Origin: Cellulomonas dongxiuzhuiae
GTDB taxonomy: Bacteria; Actinomycetota; Actinomycetes; Actinomycetales; Cellulomonadaceae
Direction: 5' to 3'
Length of the DNA: 64,000 nucleotides
Assembly (NCBI RefSeq): GCF_018623035.1
Contig: NZ_CP076023.1
Span: 3,162,001 to 3,226,000 of the forward strand
Position numbers and translations under genes: made by a program. The notes beneath the pieces are model-generated. The model did not search any database. It saw nothing but the letters and a program-made list of their open reading frames with translations, and had not been told where the DNA came from. Below, piece after piece: positions 5,960-14,312 of the stretch; within the stretch, counting starts at the first letter, position 1; the number at the start of each line of letters is the position of its first letter.

Positions 5960-7626
5960 GCGTCGGTCCTGTCGGACGGGGTGCCCCGCAGGGCACCGTT
6001 GGTCAGGGCGGTCCGCAGCGGCCCCAGGCCCATGGGGCCCAGGCCGAGCGCGGTCATGTGGAACGTCTTGAGGTCGAGGTCGCCGACCTCGTCGCGGACC
6101 TGCTGCCACAGCCGGGCGCCGACCTTGAAGGCCAGCGCCTGCCCGGGCCAGCCCAGGTAGCGGTCGACCTCGAAGCGCGCGGTCGTGGGGTCCACCTCGG
6201 CGACCTCCTGCAGCACCTGCACCCCGAGCTCCGGGGTCCAGCGGGGCTGACCGTCGAGGCAGCGCACGCCCGTCCCGGACGGGATGGGCAGGTCCAGGTG
6301 CAGTCCGATGTCGATGACGATGCGGCACGCGCGCCACAGCTGCGCGAACACCGCGCCGAGCCGCTCACCCGGGTCGTCGAGCAGGCCGATGTCCTCCGCG
6401 AGGTGCTCGGCGTGGTGCGCCCAGCCCTCGGCGTACCCGTGGACGTGGCACAGCAGCCGCTGCCACGGGTGCAGGTCCAGCCCGTACGTGATCGCGTGCT
6501 GCAGGTGGTGCCCCGGGACGCCCTCGTGGTGGACGGTCGACACGTCGCGCCACGTGGCGACGTGCGCCGTGCCCGGCGGCACGGTCCACCACACGCGGCC
6601 CGGGCGGGTGCCCGCGGCGTCGGCCGGCGTGTAGTACATGACGCCCGACGCGGCCGTGGTCAGGCGGGCCTCGACGCGGCGGTGGGCCGCCGGGACGTCG
6701 AACCAGCGGCCGTCGACGGCGTCGGTGACGGCGTCGAGCCGGTCCTGCAGCCACCGCTCGAGCGGTGCGCCGACCTGGACGTGCCGTGCGACGTCGGCGT
6801 CGAGCGCGGCGACGGCCGCGGCGACGTCGGGCGTCCCGACGACGACGCGCGCGAGGTCGCGTGCACGGCCCTGGAGCCGCGCGATCTCGTCCCAGCCCCA
6901 GGCGTACAGGTCGTCGAGGTCGACCGACGTGCCGAGGAACGCGGCGCTGGTCACGGCGTAGCTGTCGCGCCCCACGCCGTCGGCCCGCCCGGCGCGCGGT
7001 GCGAGCCGGGAGCGCAGGTCGGCCGCGAACCGGGCGGTCGCCGCGGCAGCCGCGTCGGCTCGCTCGCAGAGCACGACGCCGAGCGCCGCGTCGCCGCCCG
7101 GGTAGTCGCGCACCGCGGCGGGGTAGTAGCCGTCGCGCACCCAGGTGTCGCACTGGTCGGCCACGGCCTGCACCTGACGCACGGCGACGACGTGCCCACG
7201 GTCCGCCGCGTCGTGCAGCGTGGCCGTGTACTGCTCGAGCGCGCGCGGCACCTCCGCGAGGTGCGCGGCGAACCGGTGCCAGTCGGCCTCGGTGTCGCGC
7301 GGCAGGCCGTCGAAGACCTGCCGCACCAGGTGCACGGGGGTGGCCAGCGGCGCGAGCAGCCGGCGCGTGAAGCCGACCTCGTCGAGCGCGACGTCGCTGC
7401 CGAGGCGCTCGAGCGCGGCCAGGCGCAGGGTCGCGTCCGGGCCGTCGGCGGGTGCGGCGCGCAGCGCGGCGAGCGTGCGGCGGTCGAGGTCGTTCCGCGC
7501 GGCGAACGCGTCGGGCGACAGGTCCGGCACGCGCATGACGCCGGTGCGGCCCAGTGCCTCGGCCGCGTCCGGGTCGAGGCGCGCCAGGTCGGCGACGTAG
7601 ACGTCCAGGACGGCACGGGTCGTCAC
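5956..7626 (-). CDS. DUF885 family metallohydrolase
   Basis: 556-residue cytoplasmic protein of the DUF885 family, a group distantly related to M32/M3 metallocarboxypeptidases. The zinc-binding signature is HHEGVPGHH (residues 366-374), corresponding to the family HExxPGHxxQ motif. It is followed by GYAEGWAHHAEHLAEDIGL, which supplies the downstream Glu ligand. No signal peptide is present. The start overlaps the LLM gene stop by 4 bases. In a peptide-uptake operon the likely job is hydrolysis of an imported peptide or amide, but substrates of DUF885 proteins are poorly known. Confidence 0.82.
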   Translation of the reverse strand: MTTRAVLDVYVADLARLDPDAAEALGRTGVMRVPDLSPDAFAARNDLDRRTLAALRAAPADGPDATLRLAALERLGSDVALDEVGFTRRLLAPLATPVHLVRQVFDGLPRDTEADWHRFAAHLAEVPRALEQYTATLHDAADRGHVVAVRQVQAVADQCDTWVRDGYYPAAVRDYPGGDAALGVVLCERADAAAAATARFAADLRSRLAPRAGRADGVGRDSYAVTSAAFLGTSVDLDDLYAWGWDEIARLQGRARDLARVVVGTPDVAAAVAALDADVARHVQVGAPLERWLQDRLDAVTDAVDGRWFDVPAAHRRVEARLTTAASGVMYYTPADAAGTRPGRVWWTVPPGTAHVATWRDVSTVHHEGVPGHHLQHAITYGLDLHPWQRLLCHVHGYAEGWAHHAEHLAEDIGLLDDPGERLGAVFAQLWRACRIVIDIGLHLDLPIPSGTGVRCLDGQPRWTPELGVQVLQEVAEVDPTTARFEVDRYLGWPGQALAFKVGARLWQQVRDEVGDLDLKTFHMTALGLGPMGLGPLRTALTNGALRGTPSDRTDA

Positions 7627-8669
7627 GCGGGCACCCCCGCCGTGGCACCCAGCGCCTCGCGGACGGCGGGCAGCACGGCCGAGCCCAGCAGGTCGATGCC
7701 GCCGGGGCCGCTCAGCCCGTGCGGCGTGCCGAACTCGACGCGCGTCGCGCCCGCCTCGACCAGCGCGACGGTCCGCTCGGCCACCGCCTGCGGCGTGCCG
7801 GCGAAGCAGAAGCGGTCCAGCAGGTCGTCAGGCAGCAGCGCACCGGCCTCGTCGAGCGCTCCGGCCGCCAGCAGGTCGTGCAGCCGGTGCAGCAGCGCGG
7901 GGTCGACGTCGACCGTCGGGTCGAGGGCCGCGACCACGTCGACGTACATCGCGACCTCGCGGCGCGCGACGCGACGGGCCAGGGCGCCGTCCTCGTCGAC
8001 CACCGTGACGGCCCCGGCGACGACGCCGACCGCACCGGCGCCGCGACCCGCGGCCACCGACGCGTCGTCGAGCCACGTGCGCATGAGCCGCACCATGTCG
8101 GGGTTCGTCGAGCCGCCGATCTTCACCTCGTCGGCGATCCGCCCCGCGAGGCGCGCGCCGCGCGGGCCCCACACGCCCAGCAGCACCTCGACGACCGGCC
8201 GCAGCGGCCGGTAGTGCAGGCCCGTGCCGGCGGGCAGCGAGTGCACCGTGCCCTCGTAGCCCGAGTCGTCGCCCGCGAGCAGGCGCCGCACGATCGCGAC
8301 CGTGTCCTCCAGCGCCGCCACGGGCCGGTCCTGCACGACGCCCGCACGGTCGAGCCACGACCCGCGCGCCAGGCCGAGGTAGGACCGGCCGCCGCTCGCC
8401 TCGTCGAGCGTCGCGGCCTGGCCGGCGATCTCCACGGGGTGCGTGAGGTACGGGTTGAGGCACGCCGGGCCGAGCGTGAGCGAACGCGTGCGCGCGGCGG
8501 CCGCGAGCAGCGCGGGCAGCGGCGGCTGGAACCCGAGGTCGGCGTACACGGACAGGCCGTCGAAGCCGTGGCCCTCGACGCGCTCGGCCAGCGCGCCGTA
8601 CTCGGCGGTCGTCTTGTCGGACTGCAGGGCGACCGTGATCCGGACGGGACGGTCGGGGGGCACGCTCAC
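7623..8669 (-). CDS. LLM class (luciferase-like) flavin-dependent oxidoreductase
   Basis: 348-residue TIM-barrel flavoenzyme (FMN or F420). The GTG start at 8669 overlaps the upstream stop (GTGA). N-terminal VRITVALQSDKTTAEYGALA, the RVEGHGFDGLSVYADLG strand-helix, LGLARGSW and the C-terminal FGTPHGLSGPGG follow the luciferase-like layout. The FGTPHG ending is reminiscent of methylene-tetrahydromethanopterin-reductase-like F420 enzymes. It sits between a TIGR04076-like gene and DUF885. The chemistry is unknown; oxidation or reduction of a pathway intermediate is inferred. Confidence 0.82.
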   Translation of the reverse strand: MSVPPDRPVRITVALQSDKTTAEYGALAERVEGHGFDGLSVYADLGFQPPLPALLAAAARTRSLTLGPACLNPYLTHPVEIAGQAATLDEASGGRSYLGLARGSWLDRAGVVQDRPVAALEDTVAIVRRLLAGDDSGYEGTVHSLPAGTGLHYRPLRPVVEVLLGVWGPRGARLAGRIADEVKIGGSTNPDMVRLMRTWLDDASVAAGRGAGAVGVVAGAVTVVDEDGALARRVARREVAMYVDVVAALDPTVDVDPALLHRLHDLLAAGALDEAGALLPDDLLDRFCFAGTPQAVAERTVALVEAGATRVEFGTPHGLSGPGGIDLLGSAVLPAVREALGATAGVPA

Positions 8670-9004
8670 GTGAGCTCCTCGGTGGGGACGGACGACCGGC
8701 CGGTGCGCTCGATGCGCATGATCAGCCGCTCCTCGGGGTCGGGGCACGCCACGTACGCGTCCTGCGCGAGCCAGTCGCCCGGCGCGAGGTCCCGCTGCTT
8801 GGCGGGCAGCAGCGGCAGGACGGCGGACAGGGCGTAGAGGCAGAAGTGCTGCCCGGCGGGGATGGTCAGGCGCGACTGCGACAGCTCGAGGCAGTCACCC
8901 ACCCGCATGCCGCAGACCGAACGGCCCTCGATGCGGTCGACGACGACGCGCAGGTCGTGCAGGTCGGTCGTGGCACCGTCGGACGCCGGGTCGGGCGCCG
9001 TCAC
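8666..9004 (-). CDS. TIGR04076-like small protein
   Basis: 112-residue cytoplasmic protein. The core (VVVDRIEGRSVCGMRVGDCL, then FCLYALSAVLPLLP and a late VACPDPEERLIMRIER) resembles the TIGR04076 family: a Cys-containing N-terminal beta hairpin, a central Cys-x-x-Ala-Leu helix and a closing strand. The family has no established function. The stop overlaps the LLM gene's GTG, and the gene itself starts 4 bases inside the amidohydrolase stop, so translation is coupled. Four cysteines (near residues 31, 38, 55 and 88) could bind metal; this is speculation. Confidence 0.6.
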   Translation of the reverse strand: MTAPDPASDGATTDLHDLRVVVDRIEGRSVCGMRVGDCLELSQSRLTIPAGQHFCLYALSAVLPLLPAKQRDLAPGDWLAQDAYVACPDPEERLIMRIERTGRSSVPTEELT

Positions 9005-10245
9005 GGGCGGCCCAGCGCGGTCAGCACGCCGCGGTCGTCGCGCACGACGCGCCCGCCCTGGACGACGGCGTGCATCCCGCGCAGCGCCGACACGTCGGCG
9101 ACGGGGTCGGCGTCGAGCACCAGCAGGTCCGCCACGGCACCGGGCACCAGGCGGCCGACGACCTCGTCACCGCCCAGCCAGCCCGCCGGCACGCTCGTCG
9201 CCGAGCGCAGGACGTCGAGCGGCGTCATGCCCGCCTCGGCCATGAACTCCATCTCGCGGACGGTCGCGGTGGTGCCGTCGTAGTCCGCCTGCGGCGGCAT
9301 GTCGGTGCCCATCATGATCGTCACGCCGGCCGCGATCGCGTGCTGCAGCGACTGCCAGTGCACCGGCCCCGCGCCCAGCGCGCGGTCGATCATCCACTGC
9401 GGCACGCCGTTGGCGCGGAAGAACTCCTCGCAGCGGCTCACGGTGATGGTCGGGACGTACGCGACGCCACGCTCCGCCATGAGCGCGCACACCTCGGCCG
9501 TGAGGTCGTAGCCGTGCTCGACGCAGTCCAGGCCGAGCTCGACGGCGCGCGCCACGACCGGTGACGGCCCCGCGTGCGCCGTGACCTTGCGGCCCCAGTC
9601 GTGCGCGGTCGAGATGACGGCGGCCATCTCGTCGTCCGTCATCTGCGGGGTGTCGATCGCCTCGTGCAGCCCCGCGATGCCGCCGGAGACGCAGACCTTG
9701 ATGAGGTCCGCGCCCGCGCGCAGCTGCACACGCGTCGCGCGCCGGAACCCGTCCGCGCCGTCGGCCTCCATCGCGTCGGAGTCGTGCCCGTGACCGCCCG
9801 TGCAGCACAGCGCGTGACCGGCGGTGAAGATCCGCGGGCCGGGGACGTGACCGGCGCGGATCGCGGTGCGCAGCGCCATGTCCGCGAAGTTGGTCTCCCC
9901 CACCAGGCGCACGGTGGTGACGCCGGCGCGCAGCGTCTGCGCGGCGTTGCCGGCCATGAGCAGCGCGAGCGTCGCGTCGCCCGCGCCCTGCGCGGCGTCC
10001 TGCATCGCTCCGGGCAACGCGAGGCCCAGGTGCACGTGCATGTTGACCAGGCCGGGCACGACGACCGCACCCGCGAGGTCGACGACCGTCGCGTCCGGAG
10101 CACCGGCCACCACCTGCGCCGCCGGGCCCACCGCCCCCAGCGTGCCGTCCGGCAGCAGGTGCAGCGCCTGGCCGGCCACGGCCGCGTCGGTCAGGCCGTC
10201 CCAGACCGTCGCGCCCGTCAGGACCGTCCCCCGTGTCGTGCTCAT
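9001..10245 (-). CDS. Amidohydrolase superfamily metal-dependent hydrolase (dipeptidase/imidodipeptidase-like)
   Basis: 414-residue amidohydrolase of the COG1228 type. The ATG at 10245 overlaps the upstream ABC gene stop. Metal-site motifs are MHVHLGLAL (two His on strand 1), LIKVCVSGGI (Lys for carboxylation), VTAHAGPS and VEHGYDL (two His), and GTDMPP (Asp on strand 8). The N- and C-terminal segments (GATVWDG, VPGAVADLLVLDADP) form the companion beta domain. Relatives include Xaa-Pro and Xaa-Arg/Lys dipeptidases and imidazolonepropionase. Next to a dipeptide ABC transporter, cleavage of an imported dipeptide or N-acyl amino acid is the best guess. Confidence 0.82.
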   Translation of the reverse strand: MSTTRGTVLTGATVWDGLTDAAVAGQALHLLPDGTLGAVGPAAQVVAGAPDATVVDLAGAVVVPGLVNMHVHLGLALPGAMQDAAQGAGDATLALLMAGNAAQTLRAGVTTVRLVGETNFADMALRTAIRAGHVPGPRIFTAGHALCCTGGHGHDSDAMEADGADGFRRATRVQLRAGADLIKVCVSGGIAGLHEAIDTPQMTDDEMAAVISTAHDWGRKVTAHAGPSPVVARAVELGLDCVEHGYDLTAEVCALMAERGVAYVPTITVSRCEEFFRANGVPQWMIDRALGAGPVHWQSLQHAIAAGVTIMMGTDMPPQADYDGTTATVREMEFMAEAGMTPLDVLRSATSVPAGWLGGDEVVGRLVPGAVADLLVLDADPVADVSALRGMHAVVQGGRVVRDDRGVLTALGRP

Positions 10246-11216
10246 GCCCGTCCCTCCGTCACGCCGGCACCCGTGCCGGCCGTCTCCTGCGCGTGCAACC
10301 AGCACGCCGACCACTGCTGACCGATCTGCACGACCGGCGGCTCACCCGTGCACACGTCCATCGCGCGCGGGCAGCGCGGCCGGAACCGGCAGCCCGTGGG
10401 GATGCGCGCCGCGTCCGGCACCTCGCCGCGCAGGCCGACCGGCAGGGTCGGGTGCGCCGAGATGCGCGGCAGCGCGTCGATGAGCGCGCGCGTGTACGGG
10501 TGCTGCGGCGACGCCCAGACCTGGCCGGTCGGCCCGGACTCGACGATCCGGCCCAGGTACATCACCGCGGTGACGTCCGCGATCTCGTGCACCAGCGCCA
10601 GGTCGTGCGAGATGAACAGCATCCCCAGGCCCAGCTCGCGCACCAGGCGCACCAGCAGGTTGACCACCTGGGCCTGCGACGACGCGTCGAGCGCCGTGAC
10701 GGGCTCGTCCGCGACGAGCACGTCGGGGTCGGCCGCCAGGGCGCGGGCGATGACGACGCGCTGGCGCTGCCCGCCGGAGAACTGGTGGGGGTACCGCTGC
10801 GCGGCGTCCTCGTCCAGGCCGACGAGGTCCAGCAGCCGGCGGACCTCGCCGTCGGGGTCCGCCGCGGCGGCCGGCGTGCGCAGGCCGTCGCGCAGCTGCG
10901 AGCCGATCGTGCGGCGCGGGTTGAGCGACCCGTACGGGTTCTGGAAGACCATCTGCATGCGGACGTCGTGCGCCGAGCGGCGGCGCCACCGCAGCGGTGC
11001 GACGGGCGCGCCGTCGAGCAGCACCGAGCCGGTCGTCACGGGCTCGAGCCCCACGACGGCCCGGGCCAGCGACGACTTGCCGCACCCCGACTCGCCGACG
11101 AGCCCGACGACCTGGCCTCGCTCGACGTCGAGGCTGACGCCGTCGACGGCGCGCACGGTGCCGCGGCTGCGCGAGCGGAACTCGACCTCGACGTCGCGGA
11201 TCTCGAGCAGGCTCAT
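10242..11216 (-). CDS. Peptide ABC transporter ATP-binding protein, OppF/DppF type
   Basis: 324-residue cytoplasmic ATPase. Walker A is GESGCGKSS; the signature is FSGGQRQR; Walker B is VLVADEPVTALD; the H-loop is FISHDLALV. The C-terminal CRFRPRCPRAMDVC segment is the Cys-rich region of the Opp/Dpp ATPase family, where a [4Fe-4S] cluster has been described. The ATG at 11216 overlaps the stop of the preceding ATPase gene. It works with the second ATPase (11213-12220), the two permeases and the binding protein of this operon. Confidence 0.93.
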   Translation of the reverse strand: MSLLEIRDVEVEFRSRSRGTVRAVDGVSLDVERGQVVGLVGESGCGKSSLARAVVGLEPVTTGSVLLDGAPVAPLRWRRRSAHDVRMQMVFQNPYGSLNPRRTIGSQLRDGLRTPAAAADPDGEVRRLLDLVGLDEDAAQRYPHQFSGGQRQRVVIARALAADPDVLVADEPVTALDASSQAQVVNLLVRLVRELGLGMLFISHDLALVHEIADVTAVMYLGRIVESGPTGQVWASPQHPYTRALIDALPRISAHPTLPVGLRGEVPDAARIPTGCRFRPRCPRAMDVCTGEPPVVQIGQQWSACWLHAQETAGTGAGVTEGRA

Positions 11217-12220
11217 GCGGGCACCTCGTGCAGGTCGGGCTGGACGACGCACGCCACGCCGCGGCCGGGGGCCACGGCCAGCAGCGGCGGCGGGGCGTCG
11301 GTGCAGCGGTCCTCGCGGAACGCGCAGCGCGGGGCGAACGGGCAGCCGGGGCCCGCGGTGGCGGGCGTCGCGGGCGTGCCCGGGATGGTCGTCAGGGCGT
11401 GCGTGCCGCGCGTGCCGGCGGCACCCCAGGAGTCGTCGGCGTGCGGGCGGGCGCGCAGCAGCGCCGCGGTGTACGGGTGGCGCGGGTCCAGCAGCAGGTC
11501 CGTGGTCGGGGCCTGCTCCATGACGCGTCCGGCGTAGAAGACGTACGACCGCGACGTCAGCGCGGCCAGCACGCCCAGGTCGTGCGTGATGAACAGGACC
11601 GACAGGCCCATGTCGCGCCGCAGCTCGTCGAGCAGCTCGAGGATCCCCGCCTGGACGGTCACGTCGAGGGCCGTCGTCGGCTCGTCGGCGATGAGCAGGC
11701 GCGGGTTGCACGCGAGCGCCGCGGCGATGGCCACCCGCTGGCGCATGCCGCCGGAGAACTGGTGCGGGTAGGCCTTGAGCGTCCGCTCGGGCTCGGGGAT
11801 GCGCACGCGGTCGAGCAGCTCGGCGGCGCGACGGTTCGCGGCGCGCTTGTCGAGCCCCAGGTGCAGGCGCATGTGCTCGGTGAGCTGCCGGCCGATCGTC
11901 AGCATCGGGTGCAGCGCGGACGTCGCGTCCTGGAAGACCATGGCGACCTGCCTGCCGCGCACCGCGTTCCACTGCGCACCGCGCAGCGCGAGCAGGTCCG
12001 TGCCGTCCAGCCGCGCCGTGCCGCGCACCTGGGCGCCGTCGGGCAGCAGCCCCAGCAGCGCCTGCGCCGTCATGGACTTGCCGGACCCGGACTCGCCCGC
12101 GATGCCGACGATCTCGCCCTCGTCGACGTGCAGGGACGCGTGGTGGATCACGGGGACGGTGCCGCCACCCGCGGCGGGCAGGGCGACGGCCAGGTCCTGG
12201 ACGTCGAGCAGACGGGTCAT
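11213..12220 (-). CDS. Peptide ABC transporter ATP-binding protein, OppD/DppD type
   Basis: 335-residue ATPase. Walker A is GESGSGKSM, signature FSGGMRQR, Walker [13 protein letters not shown] and H-loop FITHDLGVL. The C-terminal [14 protein letters not shown] region is the Opp/Dpp-type Cys cluster. ATG at 12220 was chosen because it overlaps the permease stop and gives the usual [14 protein letters not shown] start. It forms a heterodimer with the OppF-type subunit by family analogy. Confidence 0.93.
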   Translation of the reverse strand: MTRLLDVQDLAVALPAAGGGTVPVIHHASLHVDEGEIVGIAGESGSGKSMTAQALLGLLPDGAQVRGTARLDGTDLLALRGAQWNAVRGRQVAMVFQDATSALHPMLTIGRQLTEHMRLHLGLDKRAANRRAAELLDRVRIPEPERTLKAYPHQFSGGMRQRVAIAAALACNPRLLIADEPTTALDVTVQAGILELLDELRRDMGLSVLFITHDLGVLAALTSRSYVFYAGRVMEQAPTTDLLLDPRHPYTAALLRARPHADDSWGAAGTRGTHALTTIPGTPATPATAGPGCPFAPRCAFREDRCTDAPPPLLAVAPGRGVACVVQPDLHEVPA

Positions 12221-13173
12221 GACATGCCCTTCGCGTGCCGGGGGTCGAGACGGTCGCGCAGCGCGTCGCCGAGGACGTTGAAGGCCAGGACGACGGTGAG
12301 GATGGCCAGACCGGGGAACACGCTGACCCACCACATCGACAGGTCCCGCGAGCCCCCGGCGATCATGGCGCCCCACTCCGGCGCGGGCGGGCGGGGGCCG
12401 AGACCGAGGAAGGACAGCGCCGCGAGCATGAGCACCGCGTTGCCGAGCTCGAGGGTCGCGAGCACGACGGCCGGGCCCACGGAGTTCGGGACGACGTCGC
12501 GGCGCAGCGCCTGCACGGGCCCGACGCCCAGCATGCGGGAGGCCGCGAGGTAGTCCGACCCGCGGATGCTGAGGACCGCGGACCGGATGACGCGCGTGTA
12601 CGTCGGCCAGGACACCAGGATCAGCGCCAGGACCGCGTTGCGCGTGCTCGGCCCGAACGCCGCCGACACCGCCATGGCCAGGATGATCTGCGGGAACGCG
12701 AAGAAGAGGTCGGTCACGCGCATGATGACCTCGTCGGCGACGCGGCCCAGGTAGCCGGCCACCAGGCCGAGCAGCCCGCCGACGGCGAGCGACCCCAGCA
12801 CGATGACGAACGCGAGCGGCAGCGACAGGCGCGCACCGTGCAGCACGCGGCTGAGCACGTCACGCCCGAGCTCGTCGGTGCCGAACGGGTGCGCGGCCGA
12901 CGGCGGCGCGTACATGTCGGGCGACTGCGCGATCGGGTCGATCGGGGCGATCCACGTCGCGAGCGCGGCCACGACGAGCCAGCCGACGACGATGACGAGC
13001 GCGACCACGACCGCGGGCTGGCGCCAGATGCCGTGCACGGACGGGACGCGCAGACGCTGCGGCCACGTGCGGCGCGCGAGCGCGCGGGCGGTGCGCCGGT
13101 CGACCGGGCCTCCCGGGGCGTCACCGGACGCGTCGGTGGGCACCGGGGCAGGACGCTGGACCTCGAAGCTCAT
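12217..13173 (-). CDS. Peptide ABC transporter permease, DppC/OppC type
   Basis: 318-residue inner-membrane permease with about six membrane segments and a basic N-terminal cytoplasmic extension. The region HPFGTDELGRDVLSRVLHGA is the diagnostic DppC/OppC motif before the transport domain. The EAA-type coupling loop is around SDYLAASRMLGVGPVQALRR. The C-terminus WWVSVFPGLAILTVVLAFN and LGDALRDRLDP is also typical. It overlaps both neighbours by four bases. Confidence 0.93.
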   Translation of the reverse strand: MSFEVQRPAPVPTDASGDAPGGPVDRRTARALARRTWPQRLRVPSVHGIWRQPAVVVALVIVVGWLVVAALATWIAPIDPIAQSPDMYAPPSAAHPFGTDELGRDVLSRVLHGARLSLPLAFVIVLGSLAVGGLLGLVAGYLGRVADEVIMRVTDLFFAFPQIILAMAVSAAFGPSTRNAVLALILVSWPTYTRVIRSAVLSIRGSDYLAASRMLGVGPVQALRRDVVPNSVGPAVVLATLELGNAVLMLAALSFLGLGPRPPAPEWGAMIAGGSRDLSMWWVSVFPGLAILTVVLAFNVLGDALRDRLDPRHAKGMS

Positions 13174-14312
13174 GACACCCTGATCCGTGGGTCGATGACG
13201 CCGTACAGCAGGTCGACGCCGAGGTTGACGGCCGTGTACACGAGCGCGACGAAGAGGCTGACGCCCATGATCGCGGGCATGTCGAGCCCGCTCGCCGCCC
13301 GGTAGGCGTACTGCCCGACGCCGGGCCAGCCGAAGATCTGCTCGACGAGCACGGTGCCCGACAGCAGGGAGGCGAACGCCAGGCCGCTGACGGTGATGAC
13401 GGGCACGAGCCCGGCGCGCAGCACGTGGCGGCGCAGGATGGTGCGCTCCGGCAGGCCCTTGGCCCGCGCGGCGCGGATGTAGTCGGCGTCGAGCACCTCG
13501 AGCATCGCCGAGCGCACGAAGCGCGTGAGCACCGCGACCGTGAGCGTCGTCAGCACGAGCACCGGCAGCGCGAGGTGCTGCACGGCGTCCCACCACACGT
13601 CCCACCGGCCGGCAAGCGCGGCGTCGACGGTCATCATGCCCGTGACGCGCTCGGGCGGCACGATCCACGTGCTGAGCCGACCGCCCGACGGGCTGACGCC
13701 CAGCACGTAGAAGAAGACGTACAGGACGACGAGCGAGAGCCAGAACGACGGCGTCGAGAGCCCGACGAGGGTGCCGACGCGCACGACCTGGTCACCCGTG
13801 CGGTCGTGGTGCACGGCCGCGTAGAGGCCGACGGCGGTGCCGATGACCACCGCGAGCAGCATCGCCGGCAGCGCGATCTCGAGGGTCGCGGGCACGTAGG
13901 TGAGCAGGTCGCCCAGCACGGAGCGGCCGGTCTGCTGGGAGATGCCGAGGTCGCCCTGCAGCACGTGGGTCAGGTACACCCAGTACTGCACCGGCAGCGG
14001 CTGGTCGAGCCCCCACTTGGCGCGGTACGCGGCGACGACCTCGGGGTCGTTCAGCGCCGTCTCGGACAGGTTGGCCGACGCGGCGTCGCCGGGCACGGCC
14101 TGGACGATGAGGAAGGTCATGACCGTGACGCCGAGCAGCAGCGTCAGGGTGATCGCGACGCGGCGCGAGATGTAGCGGGCCGCACGGGTGACGCCACGCC
14201 ACCGGTCCCGGGCGGGGGCACCGCCGGAGGGCGGGGTGGTGGTCACCCCGCCCTCCGTACGGTCCTGCCGGGCGGTGGTGTCGCTCCCCGACGGGGCGAC
14301 ACCGCGCGTCAT
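13170..14312 (-). CDS. Peptide ABC transporter permease, DppB/OppB type
   Basis: 380-residue inner-membrane permease. After a ~55-residue polar N-terminus, unusual for DppB, the first membrane segment YISRRVAITLTLLLGVTVMT begins. The DppB marks are VPGD, LGLDQPLPVQY-type sequence (here WGLDQPLPVQYW), GDLGIS, and the EAA loop DYIRAARAKGLPERTIL. The C-terminus has VEQIFGWPGVGQYAYRA. ATG at 14312 overlaps the binding-protein stop. The true start might be further downstream, since the N-terminal extension has no conserved feature. Confidence 0.92.
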   Translation of the reverse strand: MTRGVAPSGSDTTARQDRTEGGVTTTPPSGGAPARDRWRGVTRAARYISRRVAITLTLLLGVTVMTFLIVQAVPGDAASANLSETALNDPEVVAAYRAKWGLDQPLPVQYWVYLTHVLQGDLGISQQTGRSVLGDLLTYVPATLEIALPAMLLAVVIGTAVGLYAAVHHDRTGDQVVRVGTLVGLSTPSFWLSLVVLYVFFYVLGVSPSGGRLSTWIVPPERVTGMMTVDAALAGRWDVWWDAVQHLALPVLVLTTLTVAVLTRFVRSAMLEVLDADYIRAARAKGLPERTILRRHVLRAGLVPVITVSGLAFASLLSGTVLVEQIFGWPGVGQYAYRAASGLDMPAIMGVSLFVALVYTAVNLGVDLLYGVIDPRIRVS

